Shown here one piece after another: positions 16,299-24,962 of a DNA stretch of 64,000 nt. How positions within the stretch are numbered: the first letter of the stretch is position 1; each line of letters opens with the position of its first letter. Under the pieces are notes generated by a model that saw only the letters and a list, made by a program, of their open reading frames with translations, had not been told where the DNA came from and made no database searches. The stretch spans positions 1-64,000 of the forward strand of contig CAMKLV010000008.1 in the NCBI GenBank assembly GCA_946413695.1, given 5' to 3'. Source of the stretch: Firm-04 sp946413695. Lineage in GTDB: Bacteria; Bacillota; Clostridia; Oscillospirales; Ruminococcaceae. The translations under genes were made by a program, and so were the position numbers.

Positions 16299-19121
16299 AT
16301 GGCAGAAAAGAAAGCAGCCGGAAAGACCGGCGCAAAGAAACCCGCACAGAAATCCGCACCGAAAACTGCGTCGAAGTCTGCGCCGAAATCTGCACCGCGC
16401 AAGACCACTTCTGCGCGCCGCATCAACACAACGGCTCCGGCAAAGGCAACCAAATCAAGCAAAAGCACACCGGCGCCCGCACCGAAGCCCCAGAACAATC
16501 AGCTCCGCTCCGTGCTGCTCTTTGCGGCAGGCATCCTGACGGCAGCGCTTGCTGTCGTACCGGGCGGCAAGTTCTGGCTGACGCTCCACGAGCTGCTGCT
16601 CGGCACATTCGGCATCGGCGTGATCTTTGTTCCGGCAATCCTCATTTACACCGGCTACCTGATCGGTCAGGACCGCAGCCGCCTTGCATCCGGCAGAGCG
16701 GTCTGGGGCGTGCTGCTGACGCTCTTTGTCAGCTCGCTCGTGCAGATTTTCTTCGGCGACGCTTTGCTGACAACCGATCCCGTGACGAATGAGCGCATGG
16801 GCTTTCAGGAATCCGTCAAGCTGCTCTTTGAGAACGGCAAGACCTTCCACGGCGGCGGTCTGATCTCCGGCATCATCGTGTTCCCGCTCGTTGCGGCATT
16901 CGATGTCATCGGTGCGCGCATTGTCATCACGCTGATTGTTATTGTGCTGATCATGCTGCTGACCAACCGCGGCATTGTGGAAATCCTCGAGATGATCACC
17001 AAGCCGTTCGTCTGGATCTGGCACGGAATCGTCAATGCGGCGACCCGCGGCTACGAGGGCTTCGTCGATGACTTCTACAGCGAGGAGGATGACGAGGAGG
17101 AGGATATCGAGGAGGACGAGGAAGATGAGGAAGAAGTCCCCGATATCATCGAGCAGGCAACAAAATTTATCCGCGGCAGCAAGCGTCCGCAGGCAGCGCT
17201 CCCGATGAATGAGGATGCGCCTGAGGAGGACGAACAGCCCAAGACACCGCGCCGCCGCAGACGCGAGGATGAGCAGCAGATGAAAGAGGTCGCATTCATC
17301 CTCGGCAGCGAAAACACACCGGCACCGGCTCCCCCGAAGCGCGAGGAGCTGCACAACATCGAAGTGGATGTGCCGATTTTCGATCACAATGATTCCGCGC
17401 AGCCCGCAGCTGAAGTCAACCGCCTGACACAGGCGCATCAGAGCGGCGTGGAGCATATCAAATCCTCGCTCGATGAGGATGCGCAGTTTGAGGCGATGGT
17501 CGAAAAGGCTGCGCAGGAATCCGATGCACAGACCAACAATCTGCCGTGGCTCTCCGGCGATACCGAGGAGGAGCACGGCGCCGACGAAGCGCCGGACGAT
17601 GAGGGCGTCTATCAGGAGGAGCCTGAGATTCCCTATATCGCGCCGCCGATTTCGCTGCTCAACCATGTGGACAACTCCGCCAATGATGCGGACAAGTCGC
17701 TGGAGCTGCGCGAAAAGGGCAAGCTGCTCGTCGAGACACTCGCGAGCTTCGGCGTGCAGGTGCGCATCACCGGCATCCGCCGCGGCCCGACGGTCACACG
17801 CTATGAAATTCAGCCGGCAGCCGGTGTCAAAATCTCAAAGATCACCGCGCTCGCCGATGATATCGGACTGAACCTCGGCGGCAAATCCGTCCGTATCGAG
17901 GCGCCGATCCCCGGAAAACCCGCAGTCGGCGTGGAGGTTCCGAACAACCACAAGGACTCTGTCTCCCTGCGCGAAATCCTCGAAACAACGGAGTTTCAGG
18001 AGTCCCAGAGCAGGCTGACATTCGCCGTCGGCAAGGATATCGACGGACATGTCATCCTCGGCGATATCTCCAAGATGCCGCATATGATCATCGCGGGCAC
18101 AACCGGTTCCGGTAAGTCTGTCTGCACGAATTCGATCATCATGAGCATCCTCTATCACGCAACCCCCGATGAAGTCCGCCTGATCCTCATTGACCCGAAG
18201 GTCGTTGAGTTCCAGCCCTATGACGGCATTCCGCATCTGCTGATTCCGGTTGTCACACAGCCGCAGAAGGCAGCCGGCGCGCTGAACTGGGCAGTGCTCG
18301 AAATGGAGCGCAGATATATGCTCTGCGCAGAGCACGGCGTCCGTGACCTCAAGGGCTACAACGCCGTCGCGGAAAAGCACCCCGAGCTCAAGCCCCTGCC
18401 CCAGATTGTCATTATCATCGACGAGTTCGCCGACCTGATGATGACCTGCGGCAAGGAAGTCGAATCCTCGGTCATCCGTATCGCACAGAAGGCGCGTGCG
18501 GCGGGTATTCATCTGATTATCGCGACGCAGCGCCCGACCGTTGACGTCATCACGGGACTGATCAAGTCGAATGTTCCGAGCCGCATCGGCATGAGCGTCA
18601 AATCCGCGGTCGATTCGCGCACAATCCTCGATACCACCGGCGCTGAGACACTGCTCGGCAACGGCGACCTGCTGTTCTATCCGAACGGCTGGCGTGAGCC
18701 GAAGCGTGTGCAGGGCTGTTTTGTCTCGGACAGCGAGGTCGAAGCGGTCGCATCGTTCCTGAAATCCAACGGCGCGTCCGAATACGATGCGGCGATCATG
18801 GATGCAGTTGAGCAGGCAATCCCTGCAGAAAAGGGCGACAAATCCGGCAGCAGCGATGACCTCGGCGAGCTGACCGGCGACGAAGCACTGATCCTGAAAG
18901 CCTCGGAGCTTGCCGTCGATGCAGGACAGCTCTCGACCACGGCACTCCAGCGGAGACTGCGTCTGGGATATGCAAAGGCTGCACGTATTGTGGATGAAAT
19001 GGAACAGCGCGGCATCATCGGACCTTCGGAGGGCGCAAAGCCGCGCAAAGTCCTCATGTCGCCGCAGGAGCTGACCGAATGGAAGCTCAAGCTCGCATCC
19101 AGCGGCAACAAGGTTGAGTGA
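16299..19121 (+). CDS. ftsK: DNA translocase FtsK/SpoIIIE
   Basis: 940 aa. Residues 1-65 are a basic K/A/P-rich tail. About 70-235 hold four transmembrane helices; ~260-470 are a very acidic linker (runs of D and E) with patches of R. From ~490 comes the motor: alpha/beta domains with Walker A GTTGSGKS near residue 600, Walker B IVIIIDEFADLMM and the IATQRPTVDVITG motif. The C-terminal gamma winged helix (~860-925, LSTTALQRRLRLGYAKAARIVDEME) reads orienting DNA sequences. It pumps chromosome DNA through the division or sporulation septum. With sigG nearby, either an FtsK or a SpoIIIE role is possible. Confidence 0.96.
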   Translation: MAEKKAAGKTGAKKPAQKSAPKTASKSAPKSAPRKTTSARRINTTAPAKATKSSKSTPAPAPKPQNNQLRSVLLFAAGILTAALAVVPGGKFWLTLHELLLGTFGIGVIFVPAILIYTGYLIGQDRSRLASGRAVWGVLLTLFVSSLVQIFFGDALLTTDPVTNERMGFQESVKLLFENGKTFHGGGLISGIIVFPLVAAFDVIGARIVITLIVIVLIMLLTNRGIVEILEMITKPFVWIWHGIVNAATRGYEGFVDDFYSEEDDEEEDIEEDEEDEEEVPDIIEQATKFIRGSKRPQAALPMNEDAPEEDEQPKTPRRRRREDEQQMKEVAFILGSENTPAPAPPKREELHNIEVDVPIFDHNDSAQPAAEVNRLTQAHQSGVEHIKSSLDEDAQFEAMVEKAAQESDAQTNNLPWLSGDTEEEHGADEAPDDEGVYQEEPEIPYIAPPISLLNHVDNSANDADKSLELREKGKLLVETLASFGVQVRITGIRRGPTVTRYEIQPAAGVKISKITALADDIGLNLGGKSVRIEAPIPGKPAVGVEVPNNHKDSVSLREILETTEFQESQSRLTFAVGKDIDGHVILGDISKMPHMIIAGTTGSGKSVCTNSIIMSILYHATPDEVRLILIDPKVVEFQPYDGIPHLLIPVVTQPQKAAGALNWAVLEMERRYMLCAEHGVRDLKGYNAVAEKHPELKPLPQIVIIIDEFADLMMTCGKEVESSVIRIAQKARAAGIHLIIATQRPTVDVITGLIKSNVPSRIGMSVKSAVDSRTILDTTGAETLLGNGDLLFYPNGWREPKRVQGCFVSDSEVEAVASFLKSNGASEYDAAIMDAVEQAIPAEKGDKSGSSDDLGELTGDEALILKASELAVDAGQLSTTALQRRLRLGYAKAARIVDEMEQRGIIGPSEGAKPRKVLMSPQELTEWKLKLASSGNKVE

Positions 19122-19152
19122 GGCACACATTCAGAAGTATAAGGTCATTCCT

Positions 19153-19713
19153 ATGAAATATACAGACAAACAACTGAAACACACAAGCAAATTCTTAAGT
19201 CTGGTGCTGCGGCATCAGCCGGAGGCAGCAGGCATCGCGCTCGATGCGCACGGCTGGGCGGATGTTGCGGCACTGCTCCGCGGCATGACGAATGCAGGAC
19301 AGCCGATCGACACGGATCTGCTTGAGGAGATCGTCCGGACAGACGAAAAACAGCGCTATTCGTTCAGCGCAGACCATACAAAAATCCGTGCCAATCAGGG
19401 GCATTCGGTCGCGGTTGATCTGGAATTACAGCCGGTCACGCCGCCGGATGTGCTCTGGCACGGCACCGCGAGCCGCTTTCTGGAAAGCATCATGGCAGAG
19501 GGCTTAAAGCCGATGTCACGGCAGTATGTCCACCTTTCGCCGGATATCGAAACCGCGAAAAAGGTCGGCATCCGGCACGGCAAGCCCGTCATTCTGCAAA
19601 TTGACACCAAGCGCATGCACGCGGACGGCTTTGCATTCTACCGCGCCGAAAACGGCGTCTGGCTGACCGGTTCCGTTCCGGTCAGATATATCAGCATCGC
19701 ACCGGAGCACTGA
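19153..19713 (+). CDS. kptA: RNA 2'-phosphotransferase, Tpt1/KptA family
   Basis: 186 aa, the standard length. The N-terminal winged-helix part has the KxxSKFLSLVLRHQPE signature (here KHTSKFLSLVLRHQPE) and LDAHGWADV. The ADP-ribosyltransferase-like part carries QGHSV, LWHGTASRFLESI, HLSPDIETAKKVG, RHGKPVILQID and a C-terminal GVWLTGSVPVRYI. The enzyme moves an internal RNA 2'-phosphate to NAD+. In eukaryotes this finishes tRNA splicing; in bacteria the substrate is unclear. The ATG at 19153 matches the family N-terminus. It follows ftsK by 31 bp and has no repair or ligase partner nearby. Confidence 0.94.
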   Translation: MKYTDKQLKHTSKFLSLVLRHQPEAAGIALDAHGWADVAALLRGMTNAGQPIDTDLLEEIVRTDEKQRYSFSADHTKIRANQGHSVAVDLELQPVTPPDVLWHGTASRFLESIMAEGLKPMSRQYVHLSPDIETAKKVGIRHGKPVILQIDTKRMHADGFAFYRAENGVWLTGSVPVRYISIAPEH

Positions 19714-19753
19714 ACGTCTTTTCCGTATTATGCTGCTGAAAGGAGCCAAAGCA

Positions 19754-20281
19754 ATGAGAGTTGAATATTTCCTTGATGAATTCATCGACATTCTGAAAAA
19801 AAGGGACTATTCGCGCTTGGGGTTCCACAAGTACGAAAACGGATTTCCCTATGCGTACTGCTTTCTTTATACGACCGGCACATCCGCTCATGAAGACGAA
19901 GCTTTTGCGAATGGCACACCCGATTCTTTCGAAGTTCATGTTTACGCCCCTGACAATACAATTTCTGACGAAACGGCAGACCGGATGATTCATGTGCTGG
20001 AGCATCTGGATGAATGTATCCAAAAGGCATACGTCTGGCTGAGCAAGCAGGACCTGCACGATGACTGGCTGACGCAGCCGGAATATTCCCCACAGGAGCT
20101 TGCGCAGCTATTTATCATGTGGGAGCTGCACTTCGGGGTATCTGACAGCAAGAAACCGCTCGGCGGCAGTTTTTTGCTTTCCTTCGATTTGCCGGACAGC
20201 TGGTATTATCCCTGGCATTATGACGTGTGGTTCCATTACGATGATCTGCAGCCGTATAAGAGCGAAAAAGGTCTCTGGTAG
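19754..20281 (+). CDS. Unknown protein, first of three tandem paralogues
   Basis: 175 aa, cytoplasmic, acidic, with many W and Y residues. It shares with the next two genes the opening (L)DEFIDILKKRDYSRL, the centre RMIHVLEHLDECIQKAYVWLSKQ, the WLTQPEYSPQELAQLF stretch and the end YDVWFHYDDLQPYKSEKGLW. It carries extra segments near residues 25-45 and 130-150 that are missing in the other copies, so it is probably the older copy. GAAAGGAG precedes the ATG at 19754. Tandem, diverging small acidic proteins are typical of immunity genes, but no toxin is adjacent. I do not recognise the family. Confidence 0.75.
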   Translation: MRVEYFLDEFIDILKKRDYSRLGFHKYENGFPYAYCFLYTTGTSAHEDEAFANGTPDSFEVHVYAPDNTISDETADRMIHVLEHLDECIQKAYVWLSKQDLHDDWLTQPEYSPQELAQLFIMWELHFGVSDSKKPLGGSFLLSFDLPDSWYYPWHYDVWFHYDDLQPYKSEKGLW

Positions 20282-20321
20282 ATTTCACGCATCTCATTTT
20301 CAGCAGAAAGGGGCGAACGAA

Positions 20322-20801
20322 GTGAATCTTACCTCTGATGAACTCATCGGCATTCTGAAAAAAAGGGACTGGTCGCAATTATGGTTCTACGAACAAGTCA
20401 ACGGAAAACTCGGTGCAAACACTCGTATTGATGTGAATGAAAAAGCGGATGATGTCGAAATTTCGATTCACACTCCTGAGAATATGATGGATGAAACGAT
20501 TGATCGGGTGATTGATGTGCTGGAGCATCTGGATGAATGTATGCAAAGGGCATACGTCTGGCTGAGCAAGCAGAACCTGTGTGACGAGTGGCTGACGCAG
20601 CCGTATTATTCCCCGCAGGCGCTTGAACAGTTATTTAGTATGGGTACGCTGGAATGCAACGAAGCCGGCAGCAATTTTGTAATGACCTTCTTTATGGATC
20701 ACTCCAAGCTCCCTCCCGCTAATTTTTATCCCTGGCTTTATGACGTGTGGTTCCATTACGATGATCTGCAGCCGTATAAGAGCGAAAAAAATCTCTGGTA
20801 G
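20322..20801 (+). CDS. Unknown protein, second of three tandem paralogues
   Basis: 159 aa. The start is a GTG at 20322 with AAAGGGG upstream; the same GTG and surrounding bases recur in the third copy. The protein keeps LTSDELIGILKKRDWSQLWFY, VIDVLEHLDECMQRAYVWLSKQ and the YDVWFHYDDLQPYKSEKNLW end. Nucleotide identity with copy three is very high over the first ~90 and the central ~120 bases and includes the upstream spacer, so a ~515-bp unit containing gene plus leader was duplicated recently. Confidence 0.75.
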   Translation: MNLTSDELIGILKKRDWSQLWFYEQVNGKLGANTRIDVNEKADDVEISIHTPENMMDETIDRVIDVLEHLDECMQRAYVWLSKQNLCDEWLTQPYYSPQALEQLFSMGTLECNEAGSNFVMTFFMDHSKLPPANFYPWLYDVWFHYDDLQPYKSEKNLW

Positions 20802-20835
20802 ATTTCTCGCATCTCAGCAGAAAGGAGCGAACGAA

Positions 20836-21300
20836 GTGAATCTTACCTCTGATGAACTCATCGGCATTCTGAAAAAAAGAGACTGGTCGCAATTATGGTT
20901 CTACAAACAAAGCGACGGAAAACTCGGTACATACACTTGTATTGATGTGAATGAAAAAGCGGATGATGTCGATTTTTTTATTCACACTCCTGAGATTATG
21001 AGGGATAAAACGGTCGATCAGGTGATTGATGTGCTGGAGCATCTGGATGAATGTATGCAAAGGGCACACGTCTGGCTGAGCAAGCAAAACCTGTGTGATG
21101 TGATGCTGACGCAGCCGTCTTATTCCCCGCAGGAGCTTGAACAGTTATTTACCTTGAATGTGCTTGACTTCAACGAAGCCGGCGGCGGCGATTTTGTAAT
21201 GACCTTCTTGTTGACGTACACCGATCCTTGGTGGTATTATGACATATGGTTCCATTATGATGATCTGCAGCCGTATAAGAGCAAACATGATCTCTGGTGA
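20836..21300 (+). CDS. Unknown protein, third of three tandem paralogues
   Basis: 154 aa, GTG start at 20836 with AAAGGAG 7-8 nt upstream. It has the same opening and centre as copy two. The region before the C-terminus differs (GGGDFVMTFLLTYTDPWW), and it ends YDIWFHYDDLQPYKSKHDLW. Changes cluster in the last third and around residues 45-60, where the three copies may be specialising. It is probably in one transcript with the other two, downstream of kptA. Confidence 0.75.
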   Translation: MNLTSDELIGILKKRDWSQLWFYKQSDGKLGTYTCIDVNEKADDVDFFIHTPEIMRDKTVDQVIDVLEHLDECMQRAHVWLSKQNLCDVMLTQPSYSPQELEQLFTLNVLDFNEAGGGDFVMTFLLTYTDPWWYYDIWFHYDDLQPYKSKHDLW

Positions 21301-21368
21301 ATGCAGCCGTTTGAGATGCATCACCGGATATGCCGCATCCTGCCCGACCGCAGGAGCGGTTTCATCAA

Positions 21369-21396
21369 TGAAAATCAGAAATCAATGAGAAATGAG
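21369..21396 (+). repeat. R2 purine tract overlapping the ygiQ RBS
   Basis: AATCAGAAATCAATGAGAAATGAG is the polypurine part of the R2 family without its hairpin. Its last bases (GAGGTGATC, running into the next bases) act as the Shine-Dalgarno of the next gene. Confidence 0.5.
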
Positions 21397-21404
21397 GTGA
21401 TCGC

Positions 21405-23351
21405 ATGACCGGATTTCTGCCGGTAACAATGGAGGAGCTGCGGGAACGCGGCATTGAGCAGCCGGATTTTGTCTATGTCTGCGGCGATGCCTATGTCGAT
21501 CACCCGAGCTTCGGCGCAGCGATTATCTGCCGCCTGCTCGAATCCCACGGCTATTCTGTCGCCATGCTCGCACAGCCGGACTGGAAAACCGATACCGATT
21601 TTACGCGCTTCGGCAGACCGCGTCTCGCGTTTCTGGTCAGCGCAGGCAATATCGACAGCATGGTCGCGCATTATACATCCGCGAAGAAAAAGCGCTCCGA
21701 TGACGCCTACTCCCCCGGCAACAAAGCAGGGCGGCGTCCGGACAGAGCGGTGATCGTATACTGCCGCAAAATCCGCGAAATCTACGGGGATGATATCCCG
21801 ATTCTGATCGGCGGACTGGAAGCCTCGCTCCGCCGCTTTGCACATTATGATTACTGGGACGATTCCGTGCATCCGTCTGTCCTGCTGGAAAGCGGCGCGG
21901 ATATCCTCAGCTTCGGCATGGGCGAGCACAGCATGATCGAACTTGCAGACCTGCTCCGCGACGGCGTCCCTGTCAAAGAAATCCGCGATGTCCGCGGCAC
22001 ATGCTATCTCTGCGATCCTTCAGAAACCCCGTTCGGCTCGGCGGAATGTCCGTCATTCGAGCAGGTGCGCGACAGCAAGGAGGCATACGCCAAAGCCTGC
22101 CGCATCCAGTATGACCAGCAGGACGAGGTCTACGGCAAGCGGATTATCCAGCGCCACGGCAAACAGATGCTCGTGCAGAATCCGCCCGCGCTCTCACTGA
22201 CGCAGGAGGAATTCGACGCGCTCTATACGCTGCCGTTCATGCGCACCTATCACCCGATGTACGAGGCGGAGGGCGGCGTTCCTGCGATCAAAGAAGTGCG
22301 CTTTTCCATCACCCACAACCGCGGATGCTTCGGCTTCTGCAATTTCTGCTCGATTGCGCTGCATCAGGGCAGGCGCATGACCACCCGCTCTGAGGAATCC
22401 GTGATCGCGGAGGCAAAATATCTGACCACCCTGCCCGATTTCAAGGGCTATCTGCACGATGTCGGCGGCCCGACGGCAAACTTCCGGCATCCCTCCTGCG
22501 AAAAGCAGCTCAAATACGGGCTCTGCAAGGGCAAAAAATGTCTCGCACCGGAGCCCTGCAAAAATCTGATTGTCGATCATCAGGAGTATCTGCATCTGCT
22601 GCGAAAGCTGCGCGCGCTCCCGAAAATCAAGCGCGTGTTCATCCGCTCCGGCATCCGCTATGACTATCTGATGTGCGACAAGGATGACGAGTTCTTCCGC
22701 GAGCTCGTGCGCTACCATGTCTCCGGACAGCTGAAAGTCGCGCCGGAACACTGCTCGAATGCGGTCCTCGACAAAATGGGCAAGCCGCATATCGAGGCAT
22801 ACAAGGCATTCCAGAAGCGCTTTTATGAGCTGACAAAATCCATGGGCAAGGAGCAGTATCTCGTGCCGTATCTGATGAGCAGCCACCCCGGCAGCACAAT
22901 CAAGGACGCAATCGCACTTGCCTGCTTTCTCAAGGAGGAGGGGCTGCATCCGGAGCAGGTGCAGGATTTCTACCCGACACCCGGTACGATTGCGACCTGC
23001 ATGTTCCACACGGGGCTCGATCCGTATACGATGCAGCCGGTCTATGTTCCGCGCTCGCCGAAGGAAAAGGCAGAGCAGCGCGCCATGCTGCAATATTTCA
23101 AGCCGGAGAATCACGCTTTGATCCGTTCGGCACTGATCAAGGCAGGCCGCCGCGATCTCATCGGCAGCGGACCGCATTGTCTCGTGCCGGCAGCGCCGAA
23201 TGCACAGCAGCAGTCTGCCGGCAGCCGGAAGAAGAATCAGCCGCAGAGCCGCAAATCCCAGCGGAAACCGGTGCAGCAGAAGCAAACCGGCAGACCGCCG
23301 CAGAAAGCAAACGGTTTTTCCGGTCAGAAACCGCGCGGCAAACGCAAATAA
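21405..23351 (+). CDS. ygiQ: YgiQ-family radical SAM protein
   Basis: 648 aa. The N-terminal ~290 residues are the YgiQ domain (GDAYVDHPSFGAAIICRLLESHGYSVAML, ILIGGLEASLRRFAHYDYWDD). The radical SAM core follows with the CFGFCNFC cluster motif near residue 305 and HVGG-like DVGGPTANFRHPSC. The C-terminus (~590-648) is a basic, Q- and K-rich tail. The family binds a 4Fe-4S cluster and S-adenosylmethionine; its reaction is not established. Start and RBS (GAGGTGATCGC) are clear. Confidence 0.93.
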   Translation: MTGFLPVTMEELRERGIEQPDFVYVCGDAYVDHPSFGAAIICRLLESHGYSVAMLAQPDWKTDTDFTRFGRPRLAFLVSAGNIDSMVAHYTSAKKKRSDDAYSPGNKAGRRPDRAVIVYCRKIREIYGDDIPILIGGLEASLRRFAHYDYWDDSVHPSVLLESGADILSFGMGEHSMIELADLLRDGVPVKEIRDVRGTCYLCDPSETPFGSAECPSFEQVRDSKEAYAKACRIQYDQQDEVYGKRIIQRHGKQMLVQNPPALSLTQEEFDALYTLPFMRTYHPMYEAEGGVPAIKEVRFSITHNRGCFGFCNFCSIALHQGRRMTTRSEESVIAEAKYLTTLPDFKGYLHDVGGPTANFRHPSCEKQLKYGLCKGKKCLAPEPCKNLIVDHQEYLHLLRKLRALPKIKRVFIRSGIRYDYLMCDKDDEFFRELVRYHVSGQLKVAPEHCSNAVLDKMGKPHIEAYKAFQKRFYELTKSMGKEQYLVPYLMSSHPGSTIKDAIALACFLKEEGLHPEQVQDFYPTPGTIATCMFHTGLDPYTMQPVYVPRSPKEKAEQRAMLQYFKPENHALIRSALIKAGRRDLIGSGPHCLVPAAPNAQQQSAGSRKKNQPQSRKSQRKPVQQKQTGRPPQKANGFSGQKPRGKRK

Positions 23352-23375
23352 GCCGCAGCCGGAGAGGAGGGCAGC

Positions 23376-24047
23376 ATGAGCTTTTACTTTTACATCGAAG
23401 CGAAGATCACCGAGAAAGCAACCGGCAGATGCATTACTGTTCCCCATACAAAGGATCCCTGCGACGACTGGTTCCGCGACGGCGACTATGCGTATGAGGA
23501 ATACCGGTATTTTTCCGTGCTCGAGATATGCGGCCGAGATTCTGTTGCCCTCTGTCAGAGCTGGATTGATATTATCAACAGATATACGAAAGCAGACTGG
23601 AAATTCGGCGACCGCTTTCTTCCGTTCCCCCCGTCGGCACTGCGCGAAATGTGCAGCTGCCTGTTCAGCTACACGATGCTTCCGGAGGATAACCGCTTTC
23701 TCTGGTGGCCTGAAACCGGATATTGGGATCCGGTGCAGCGTGAGAAGGAACCTCCGTCAGCGTATGCAGAGCCCGCAGATAATTCTCCGGGCTGGGATCA
23801 TATTGTGGATGCCGAAACCAGTCCTTTTTACTTGGCGCAAAAGCTGAGAAATTTCATCTATCAATATGAAAGCATCCACTTTGAAAATGCATTTACACCG
23901 CCTGAATCGCTCCGTGATACCGGTCTGTTTGATGAAGATGACGTACTCCGGCCGGAGGATTTCATTCTGCGTGAAGAAGACCGCATCGCATTCTGCAAAA
24001 ATCCGCAGGCGTATGAATGGGCATTCTGGCTGAATGTCTGCTATTAA
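23376..24047 (+). CDS. Unknown protein
   Basis: 223 aa, soluble, acidic, unusually rich in W, Y, F and C. It starts MSFYFYIEAKITEKATG and has a central FLWWPETGYWDP patch. No signal peptide or membrane segment. AGGAGGG precedes the ATG. It follows ygiQ by 24 bp and precedes a lipoprotein gene by 17 bp, so it is probably in the same transcript. No family recognised; the sequence style resembles immunity-type proteins but evidence is lacking. Confidence 0.7.
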   Translation: MSFYFYIEAKITEKATGRCITVPHTKDPCDDWFRDGDYAYEEYRYFSVLEICGRDSVALCQSWIDIINRYTKADWKFGDRFLPFPPSALREMCSCLFSYTMLPEDNRFLWWPETGYWDPVQREKEPPSAYAEPADNSPGWDHIVDAETSPFYLAQKLRNFIYQYESIHFENAFTPPESLRDTGLFDEDDVLRPEDFILREEDRIAFCKNPQAYEWAFWLNVCY

Positions 24048-24064
24048 AGGGGTGATCATTTTCC

Positions 24065-24688
24065 ATGAAACAACGCAGATTTGTATGTCTGATACTCGCC
24101 GCAGCCCTGAGCCTGAGTCTCTGCGCATGCGGCGCTGAAAAGCCAAAGCCTGAGCTGACGGTCGAATCCTACACCGAGCTCAGTACGGTTCTGAAACTGC
24201 CGCCTGTCTACGTCCCCGGCGGAAGCTGGACAGAAGCGGATGTCCCCGGCGCGCTGTGGGTAGGCGCAAAGCCGTTTTCCTATCCGGCGACCTATGCCGC
24301 GCTCAGCAGCAAATTCTCGATTGATCCGGAGGCGGCGGACACTTTCCTCAGTGAGACGGGCGAGCTCACCGCAACCCTGCTCTATGACGGCTGTGCCTGC
24401 GGCAGCATCACGCTGCAGGCATGCGATTCCAAGACAGCCTACAGCACAGGGCTGATCACCGCAATATCGTTTCAGGATATGGGACGCAGCGACCTGCCTG
24501 CACCGAGCCTGTTCCCGATCGCTTTCAACGGCATCACAATCGGCAGCACGGCAGATCAGGTCAAGGAGAATCTCGGCATCGAGCTGACGATTACCGGCGC
24601 TGAGATCAAGACGCTCCACCACATTATCCAGTTCAAAGGTTCACCGGCAGAGGGCGTGACCGGCATCACGCTCATTCGCGCAGTCTAA
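24065..24688 (+). CDS. Lipoprotein of unknown function
   Basis: 207 aa. A type II signal peptide is clear: basic start MKQRR, hydrophobic core, and lipobox LCAC with the cysteine near residue 22. The mature part is beta-rich. Its last third (FPIAFNGITIGSTADQVKENLGI) looks like the start-of-repeat motif seen in SmpA/BamE-like folds of extracytoplasmic lipoproteins; that comparison is tentative. AAGGGGTGATC lies upstream. It probably sits on the outer face of the cytoplasmic membrane. Confidence 0.75.
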   Translation: MKQRRFVCLILAAALSLSLCACGAEKPKPELTVESYTELSTVLKLPPVYVPGGSWTEADVPGALWVGAKPFSYPATYAALSSKFSIDPEAADTFLSETGELTATLLYDGCACGSITLQACDSKTAYSTGLITAISFQDMGRSDLPAPSLFPIAFNGITIGSTADQVKENLGIELTITGAEIKTLHHIIQFKGSPAEGVTGITLIRAV

Positions 24689-24729
24689 CCCCATTGCATA
24701 TAAAATCAACGCAGAAAGGCGGAATTCAT

Positions 24730-24954
24730 ATGACAATGACAATTGACCGTTTCGAGGGCGACTATGCCGTTCTGGAGCTCCGTGAGGAGACCGGCGAGGT
24801 CCTCTACAAGAATCTACCGGCAAGCTGGCTGCCCGATGATGCAGCCGAGGGCGACGTGCTCGTCAAGACAGCAGAGGGCTATGCGATCGACGCCCTCGAG
24901 ACCGAAAAACGCCGTGCGGCAGCCGCAGAAAAGCTGCACGATTTGCAGGATTAA
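24730..24954 (+). CDS. DUF3006-like small protein
   Basis: 74 aa. TIDRFEGDYAVLELREETGEV followed by LPASWLPDDAAEGDVL fits DUF3006, a small beta-barrel-like family often next to metallo-hydrolases or ComEC-like proteins. The C-terminus is a charged helix. The ATG at 24730 follows AAAGGCGG. It lies 8 bp before the flavoprotein gene and is likely co-transcribed. Function unknown. Confidence 0.8.
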   Translation: MTMTIDRFEGDYAVLELREETGEVLYKNLPASWLPDDAAEGDVLVKTAEGYAIDALETEKRRAAAAEKLHDLQD

Positions 24955-24962
24955 GGAACAAT

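Noticed and set aside
15428..19121. Prophage or integrated element around the ftsK translocase
   Set aside because: The FtsK here has the membrane part and gamma domain of the chromosomal protein, and no integrase, relaxase or structural genes are nearby.
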